DNA of 64,000 nt, taken from assembly GCF_000613885.1 (NCBI RefSeq), contig NZ_BAJV01000012.1, positions 1 to 64,000 on the forward strand, written 5' to 3'. Origin of the DNA: Asaia prunellae JCM 25354 (GTDB lineage: Bacteria > Pseudomonadota > Alphaproteobacteria > Acetobacterales > Acetobacteraceae). Below, piece by piece: positions 58,091 to 64,000 of the stretch. The notes beneath the pieces are model-generated. The model did no database searches. It saw only the letters and a program-made list of their open reading frames with translations, and was not told where the DNA came from. Numbering within the stretch: the first letter of the stretch is position 1; each line of letters begins with the position of its first letter. Both the position numbers and the translations under genes were made by a program.

Positions 58091-59218
58091 ATGAACAGGA
58101 CAGCGCTGAAGAGGTTGCAAAACAGTACTCGTACCGTCTTTTTTCTCGTCGGTGTTATCTCGGCGCTGTGGTCGTGTCTTGTTCCTGTGATCAAACATCA
58201 TGCCGGTCTGAATGATGGTGAACTGGGACTGTTGTTACTCTGCCTTGGCATCGGATCGATTATCGGCATGCCTCTGGCGGGGCACTGGGTAGGGCGCTGG
58301 GGATGCCGTGTGGTGGCGACAGGAGGAATCAGCATTGCAGGTTCACTCCTGATGCCTCTGGCTCTTCTTCATGCTGTACCGCTTCTTGCGGTCTCGGTAT
58401 TTGGTCTGGGTATGGGGCTTGGAGCTGTCGAGACGGCACTTAATATACAGGCGGTGGATGTCGAAAAGCTGAGTGGCAAACCCATGCTTTCCGGGTTTCA
58501 TGCCTTTTTCAGCATTGGAGGCGCCATTGGCGCAGCTGGACCACAAGCCCTGACTCTGGTTCAGGCAGCGCCATGGGTCAGTATCCTGATTGGCGAGATT
58601 GGTATCGTCGTTCTGTTTTGTGCTGTCTGGCCTTCTTTGCTCAATAGTCCCGAACCCGATGGCGGCTCGGGTTTTGCCATGCCGCGCGGTGTGGTCTGGC
58701 TTATCGGGCTGTTGACCAGTATCGCCTTTCTGGCCGAAGGCGCTGTGCTCGACTGGGGAGGGGTCTATCTCTCTGGTGAACGCGCTGCTTTCAGCATCGC
58801 ACCGGGACTGGGTTATGCGTTTTTCGCGACCGCCATGACGTTCGGACGTCTCACGGGTGACTATGCTGTCGCGAAAGCCGGTCCGGTCCTGATCATGATC
58901 GGCGGTGGCCTCTGCGCGGCTCTGGGCTTCGCTCTTGTTGTACTAGGCCCTGACCGGATCACACTCCTTGGCGGTTTTGTTCTGGTGGGGCTTGGCTGCG
59001 CCAATATTGTGCCGGTTCTCTATGCTGCCAGTGGCAAGCAGACGGTCATGAAAAGCAGTGCCGCCGTCGCTGCCATTACCACCATGGGTTACACAGGCAT
59101 TCTGGCAGGGCCTGCTCTGGTTGGCGCTGTGGCCCATATCAGCAGCCTTTCCACGGCCTTTATGCTTCTTGCCGCGCTTATGGGATTTATTGCCCTGAAT
59201 GCGCGTCTTGCCCGCTGA
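58091..59218 (+). CDS. MFS transporter (YbjJ-like)
   Basis: The 375-residue polytopic protein has about twelve helices and the MFS loop motif GHWVGRWGCRVV between helices 2 and 3. AGGAGA precedes ATG 58091. The GMGLGAVETALNIQAVDVEK and GFHAFFSIGGAIGAAG segments are typical of the YbjJ/fucose-permease-like branch. The substrate is unknown; adjacency to a divergent trehalase hints at sugars, but weakly. Confidence 0.83.
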   Translation: MNRTALKRLQNSTRTVFFLVGVISALWSCLVPVIKHHAGLNDGELGLLLLCLGIGSIIGMPLAGHWVGRWGCRVVATGGISIAGSLLMPLALLHAVPLLAVSVFGLGMGLGAVETALNIQAVDVEKLSGKPMLSGFHAFFSIGGAIGAAGPQALTLVQAAPWVSILIGEIGIVVLFCAVWPSLLNSPEPDGGSGFAMPRGVVWLIGLLTSIAFLAEGAVLDWGGVYLSGERAAFSIAPGLGYAFFATAMTFGRLTGDYAVAKAGPVLIMIGGGLCAALGFALVVLGPDRITLLGGFVLVGLGCANIVPVLYAASGKQTVMKSSAAVAAITTMGYTGILAGPALVGAVAHISSLSTAFMLLAALMGFIALNARLAR

Positions 59219-59312
59219 GACGTGTCTTTTTTGGGCAAAACATGGCTTTCCCCTCGCATTCATCGGCAGGACGCGCCATGTGTCGAGGATCAAGAAGGAG
59301 CTGTTCGTACCC

Positions 59313-60776
59313 ATGCCATCCTATGTCGAAGAGGCCCCCCTCTCTGCTCTCGCTGTCACGGATCGTCTGTTCTTTGAACGGGCCGATAGTACGCTGACGC
59401 GCGATGAAGCAGAAAAAATCGTCACCCGTTCGCTCGACGGAATAGAGGATGGTGAGCTTTTTCTCGAGTATCGTGAGAGTGAATCCATTCTGCTTGATGA
59501 CGGTGTGATTCGCTCGGCCAGTTTCGATACTTCATCCGGCTTCGGTCTTCGCTCTGTTATCGGTCCTGAAACCGGCTTTGCCCATTCGGACGAAATCAGC
59601 AAAGATGCACTTGAACGTGCCGCAGGTGCTGTATCTGTCGTGCGGCAGGGGCGTAGCGGGACACTTTCTTCGCCACCTCAGGCCACCAACCGGCGTCTTT
59701 ATGTGCCGGAAAGCCCGTTGAGCGATACGGATTTTGCTGCGCGTGCCGCAGTTCTGGGCGAGATCGATGCCTATGCGCGTGGGCTCGGGCCGGAAGTGGT
59801 TCAGGTTTCGGCCAGTATTGCCACGGAGTGGCAGGCTGTTCAGATCATGCGTGACTCAGGGTTCCGCACGGCAGATCTACGTCCTCTCGTACGTCTCAAT
59901 ATTTCGGTCGTTCTTGAACGCGATGGGCGACGTGAGAGTGGCAGCCGGGGCATGGGCGGACGCTATGCCCTGTCACGCCTTCTGGGGCGCGAAACATGGC
60001 AGGATGCGGTTGATGAAGCCGTGCGTCGCGCCAGGGTAAGCCTTGACGCCAGCCCTGCTCCTGCGGGCGAGATGGATGTGGTACTTGGTCCGGGCTGGCC
60101 TGGTATTCTGCTGCATGAAGCCGTTGGTCATGGGCTGGAAGGCGATTTCAACCGCAAGGGCACATCCAGTTTTGCTGATATGATTGGCAAGCGTGTGGCG
60201 GCTCCCGGGGTCACGGTTGTCGATGATGGCACACTCGCTGAAGGACGTGGTTCGCTGACCATCGATGACGAGGGCACACCATCGGGTCGTACCGTCATGA
60301 TCGAAGATGGTATTTTGCGTGGCTTCATTCAGGACAGGCTGAATGCGCGCCTTATGGGGGTTTCCCCGACTGGGAACGGGCGTCGCCAATCCTATGCCCA
60401 CGTACCTTTGCCGCGGATGACCAACACCCTGATGCTGGCCGGGGAAGCAACAACAGAAGAGATGATCAGCTCTACAAAGCGCGGGCTTTATGCGGTTGAT
60501 TTCGGCGGTGGTCAGGTGGACATCACGTCAGGAAAATTCGTGTTTGCGATGTCCGAAGCCTACCTAATCGAGGACGGCAAGGTTACACGTCCGGTCAAAG
60601 GGGCAACACTGATCGGCAATGGCTTTGATGCCATGAACAAGATCTCGATGATCGGGCAGGATGTCGCGCTCGATCCTGGTATTGGGACCTGTGGCAAAGC
60701 GGGCCAGGGTGTGCCTGTCGGTGTGGGACAGCCGACCCTGAAACTGGCAGGTCTGACGGTCGGTGGTACGGCCTGA
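59313..60776 (+). CDS. tldD: metalloprotease TldD
   Basis: TldD with TldE/PmbA forms a protease that processes modified peptides and helps degrade CcdA-like proteins. The 487-residue protein has the zinc motif HEAVGHGLEGDFNRKGTS and the glycine-rich C-terminal GTCGKAGQGVPVGVGQPTLK. ATG 59313 starts the conserved part; an AAGGAG lies 12-13 bases upstream, a little far. In PQQ producers a TldD/E-type protease has been proposed to trim the PqqA product, so this gene may serve the pqq operon in trans. No tldE lies in the window. Confidence 0.92.
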   Translation: MPSYVEEAPLSALAVTDRLFFERADSTLTRDEAEKIVTRSLDGIEDGELFLEYRESESILLDDGVIRSASFDTSSGFGLRSVIGPETGFAHSDEISKDALERAAGAVSVVRQGRSGTLSSPPQATNRRLYVPESPLSDTDFAARAAVLGEIDAYARGLGPEVVQVSASIATEWQAVQIMRDSGFRTADLRPLVRLNISVVLERDGRRESGSRGMGGRYALSRLLGRETWQDAVDEAVRRARVSLDASPAPAGEMDVVLGPGWPGILLHEAVGHGLEGDFNRKGTSSFADMIGKRVAAPGVTVVDDGTLAEGRGSLTIDDEGTPSGRTVMIEDGILRGFIQDRLNARLMGVSPTGNGRRQSYAHVPLPRMTNTLMLAGEATTEEMISSTKRGLYAVDFGGGQVDITSGKFVFAMSEAYLIEDGKVTRPVKGATLIGNGFDAMNKISMIGQDVALDPGIGTCGKAGQGVPVGVGQPTLKLAGLTVGGTA

Positions 60777-60879
60777 ATCTGACAGAAGGGTGCGGTCTGG
60801 AATCCGCACCTTCTTGTTTTATCAGGTTGTTGCAGAAAGCCCTGAGCTTGGGTCGTGCACACCGGTCGAAAACCTGATT

Positions 60880-63086
60880 TTACCAGGAAAAGCCGATACT
60901 GCCTTGTGCATTCCGGCGCTCTCCATACCAGCACCATCCGCTCGGTGATCCGAAAGAGAAACAGCTTGAAATGAATTTCCGGTCGAAAATATTCCGGACA
61001 CTTGCCTGCAAGACCCAGCCACGTAATCCAGGCGAAGATTTGCCCAGATCATAACGCAGCGAGCCATCAAACAGGGTATAGCCGGGTACAGTGACAGAGC
61101 CGCCTGGTATACTCATGCCCTGCACGATTGTCGTTCTGGCAGCGCCCTGTCCTCCATAGCCTGACATGACATAGCGCACACCGGCACCAAGTCCGACACC
61201 TGCCAGTGACCCATGGGGCAGGGTATACATGGCGAAGAATGTCGCACTTCCCTTGTTCGACTGAACCAGAGGATGCCCTGTGGAGTCATCATGAACGTCT
61301 TGTGTACCTACTGCCGCATCAATCTGGAGATTATGCCAGGAGTTCACATGGCCTTCGACTTCGAAGCCGTCTGAATGGACCAACCCGCTTTGCGTACCCC
61401 AGGGCATATTGCCTGCGGTTACGATGACATTGGTCTGCATGAGGTGGAAACCGGCAGCACTCAGCAGAATTGGTGTACCTGGAATCTGGTATTTGACGCC
61501 ACCTTCGAGTTGCTTGCCCAGAGAAGGGCTGGGTGTATGGGTCGTCTTGCCACCGTCGCCGGATACAAGCCCTGTCTGAGGCTGGAATGAAGTGGAATAT
61601 GAAATATAGGGAGAAAGACCGAATTCGAAATGATAGAGCTGATGCGCGCCATGTTACCTGTGATGGGGCGATATGTGTTGTAGTCGCGGAAACCAGCTGC
61701 TTTTGCGTCATACGGTACCAGTCATTTCGTACGCTGCCGGTGATGTGGAATCCCCGCCACTGTAGCTCATCCTGCCCGTAAATACCGATCTGCTGCTGAC
61801 GTACGGTATAGTTGGCAAAAAGGGCAGGGGTTGTAACAGGCAGCCAGTAATCTGGGGCAAGAACGTTCAGATCTGGCGCCCGTCCGGATCGCGCAAGCTC
61901 TGCCGAACGCATCTGCTGATAATCGAATCCGGCAGTCAGTGCCTGCTTGACCGGTCCTGTCACAACACGCCCGCGCAGTTGATTGTCGAATACGATGGCA
62001 TTCTGCTCGTCCTTGGCGGCGAAGGCACTTCGTGAAATTGTTGTTGGGCCGACATACGCGCCAGTGCTGTAGACGCCCTCGTAGTTTGACCGGACATAAT
62101 CATAACGCCCTCGGGATGAGAACTGCCAGTTGGTGTTGAACCGGTGATCGAAGATATAGGTTCCGGCCCCCTGGGTCCTTCGGAACCGCTCGAAATTCAG
62201 GTCGCCGTCATAGAAATTGCGGGGTACCTTGCCGTAAATTGCCGGATACAACGAACCAACCATTGGAAACGAGCCATAGGACGAATTTTCAGGATCGACC
62301 TGAAATTGGTGATGAGCGTGAGTCTGTCTCGTCCTCCCGCTCCGATTGTCATGGTCGGGCTGATCGAAAACCGACGGTTCTTTGTGCGGGCAAGCTGGGA
62401 ACGTGAGCCGTTGGCCGTTCCGTAAATCCGCCCGCGGACAGAGCCGTCTGACGTGAGGTAACCCCCTATGTCTCCATCAATACGATAGAGGTCAAAGCTG
62501 CCTCCTGTAGCAGTGAGAGCGCCGTAAGAACGCGCATCTGTCGGCATTTTGCTCGTCTGTGCTATCAGCCCACCAGGAGTGGAGCGCCCATAGAGCGACG
62601 AGGCTGGTCCTTTCAGAACCTCGATCCGTTCCAGGCGTGAGGTATCCGTCTGAGGCGTCGCAAAACCTGTTGGTGCCTTGGGCAGGATCAGCCCGTCCAG
62701 ATATGGCAAGACGGCGAACCCACGTAACTGGAAGAAATCGTAACGTGGAGAGGTGCTGCCGCGCAGATCAGGGTGATGCCCGCCGTGTAGCGTAGAGCCT
62801 GCCCCAGTGTCAGAACACCGCGCAGATCCATATCAGTACGGGTGATGACCGTAACGGATTGCGCTGTTTCAACCAGAGGGGTGGCCGATTTGGTGGCTGA
62901 AGAAGCAATGGTTGAGGCTCGCTGGCGCCCGGTGACTACGATCTCCTCCGCGTCCGATGCGGCCAGAGTGCTGCTGCTCTTGTTGGTGGAGGCTGTAGCT
63001 CCCTCAGTCGCCATTACACGTCCGATGCTGGCATCGCAAAGCGCAGCCGAGCCTAACAACACACGTATAATCAACCCGTATCTCAC
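60880..63086 (-). CDS. TonB-dependent siderophore receptor (three frameshifts here)
   Basis: Four pieces, joined near 62735, 62250 and 61650, form one outer-membrane receptor of about 735 residues. It has a signal sequence and a TonB-box-like EEIVVTGRQ. The plug has TAQSVTVITRTDM, then RLERIEVLKGPASSLYG and PGGLIAQTSK. The 22-strand barrel follows, with YISYSTSFQP in one frame. It ends SVRNIFDRKFISSCFS and a terminal aromatic residue (GSIGFSW). The layout fits FhuA/FpvA-like ferric siderophore receptors. A Fur box lies 43 bp upstream. The breaks look like sequence error, but a true pseudogene cannot be excluded. Confidence 0.85.
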
Positions 63087-63128
63087 CGCTCATCTCCTCG
63101 TTTGATGAGCATTGGCCTATAATGCAAG

Positions 63129-63143
63129 TGATAATCATTATCA
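63129..63143. promoter_or_regulatory. Fur box
   Basis: TGATAATCATTATCA is a perfect 7-1-7 inverted repeat matching the Fur consensus core. It lies 43-57 bp upstream of the receptor start, where iron-loaded Fur would block transcription. 63144-63405 shows no gene; it is AT-rich and must hold the promoter of the rightward gene at 63406. Confidence 0.88.
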
Positions 63144-63405
63144 AAAAGATTTATATAATTATCCTTTGCTCTGTGACCTACAGCCGGAAACGGGAATACC
63201 CAGAATTTTTCCAGGTTATAAAAATGTTACATTTAGAAAATAGATTGATTATATCCTCTCAAGATAAGCCTGAAGCTTATTTTGCAACGACAATGAGAGG
63301 GGACTGATAGTTCTGCAATAGGACTTGCGTTGATTTTATTGTATTAATAACTTTGTTTTCTCTAACGAGTAATTTGTATCTAACTTAAATGGAGATTTAA
63401 TAGAG

Positions 63406-64000
63406 ATGAGCGGTCCTGAAGCAAAGAAAAAATCATCATCATCAAGAAAAAAATCCGCGACTCAATCACTCACGCCAGATATCACGCTAGAGGTAATGAC
63501 TCGCTTACTTGATGCCGTATCAGATGGAAATGGTGCTATTATTCTGGATGGATTGAGACAGAATCCGTCTGATCTCGGTTCTCTGATCCAGCAGATTGCC
63601 AATAGTCATGGTATTGAAAAGCAGAGAAAACTGACACAAACCAGCGACATAATGGAAAGTGGCAGGATGGAAGCGGATTTTGCTTATGTGGGGTTACCTG
63701 CAGAGGCGCGTTCCATGGATTTCAGATCAGCATTTGATAGACATTTAAGATCCCGTTTGGGTAAACGGGCAGACGGATTTGCGATCATCTTTGATCGGCT
63801 GGATAAGCACAGTCGCCCGGTCATCATTGAAACCGGTTGCCTACGTGTACCGGACAACTGGGAAGGAGATGGACAGAGTACTTTCCAGTTTGACTGGTAT
63901 GCACGCGAACGCCAGGGATGCGTCTTTACAATTGATATCAATCCCGCAAGCATAGATAGCGCGCGGCGTGCTTGCAGCGGGACAACAAACACAATTCTGA
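63406..64000 (+). CDS. SAM-dependent methyltransferase-like protein (3' partial)
   Basis: The frame stays open from ATG 63406 to the window end (198 codons). The first 25 residues are Lys/Ser-rich (AKKKSSSSRKKSA). The visible region with VIIETGCLRVPDNWEGDGQS and VFTIDINPASIDSAR resembles the motif I and II segments of class I methyltransferases found in surface-polysaccharide and glycosyltransferase loci. The catalytic part lies beyond the window. GGAG lies 11 bases before the ATG. Confidence 0.6.
   Translation, partial: MSGPEAKKKSSSSRKKSATQSLTPDITLEVMTRLLDAVSDGNGAIILDGLRQNPSDLGSLIQQIANSHGIEKQRKLTQTSDIMESGRMEADFAYVGLPAEARSMDFRSAFDRHLRSRLGKRADGFAIIFDRLDKHSRPVIIETGCLRVPDNWEGDGQSTFQFDWYARERQGCVFTIDINPASIDSARRACSGTTNTIL

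Overview
The window looks like chromosomal DNA of an acetic acid bacterium or close relative (Acetobacteraceae, Alphaproteobacteria). Pointers are a complete pqqABCDE locus with an acetic-acid-bacterium-like PqqA, an alphaproteobacterial hemE/maf neighbourhood, HemJ-type protoporphyrinogen oxidase, and moderately high GC housekeeping genes interrupted by AT-rich spacers. I cannot name the genus from sequence alone.

Layout. 1-2.4 kb: end of a ureide (allantoin) catabolism operon (allantoate hydrolase, PucG-type aminotransferase). 2.4-8 kb: a leftward ytcA-mdtN-mdtO-mdtP-marR efflux operon with a palindromic operator candidate. 8.2-11.7 kb: tRNA-Ala, maf, a GTAC-rich spacer that is an oriC candidate, then hemE-HAD-hemJ. 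11.7-14.9 kb: PQQ biosynthesis, leftward. 15-22.3 kb: an AI-2E-type transporter and a CzcBAC-like heavy-metal RND efflux operon. 22.4-25.8 kb: DUF885 metallopeptidase and MATE exporter. 26.3-30.7 kb: rmlBACD and a rhamnosyltransferase-like gene behind a very AT-rich spacer. 30.7-39.3 kb: RluA, FtsK, RsmD, RluB, a class I amidotransferase, TadA, DegP and YaiI. 39.7-43.9 kb: hydratase, 2-hydroxyacid dehydrogenase, a retropepsin-like protein, a DksA-type zinc finger and small membrane proteins.

43.9-52.7 kb is an integrated element of about 8.7 kb in the 3' end of tRNA-Thr(UGU). It is bounded by 52-bp direct repeats with one mismatch. It carries a Cro/CI-type switch with clustered TGTAAG operators, an excisionase-like HTH, a decayed tyrosine integrase and a cargo of three genes: a protein with two GHKL ATPase domains, a receiver-domain protein with a HEPN-like R-x4-H motif, and a DNA cytosine-5 methyltransferase. 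This cargo is the best candidate for an undescribed system, probably in phage defence.

52.8-64 kb: glnA, an aminotransferase, periplasmic trehalase, an MFS transporter, TldD, a Fur-boxed TonB siderophore receptor and the start of a methyltransferase-like gene.

Caution on sequence quality: more than a dozen conserved genes, including glnA, pqqB, czcA, treA and the TonB receptor, are each broken by single-base indels, mostly one-base losses in or beside short homopolymers. The parsimonious reading is uncorrected sequencing error rather than mass pseudogenisation. I therefore give such genes their full composite extent and describe the breaks.
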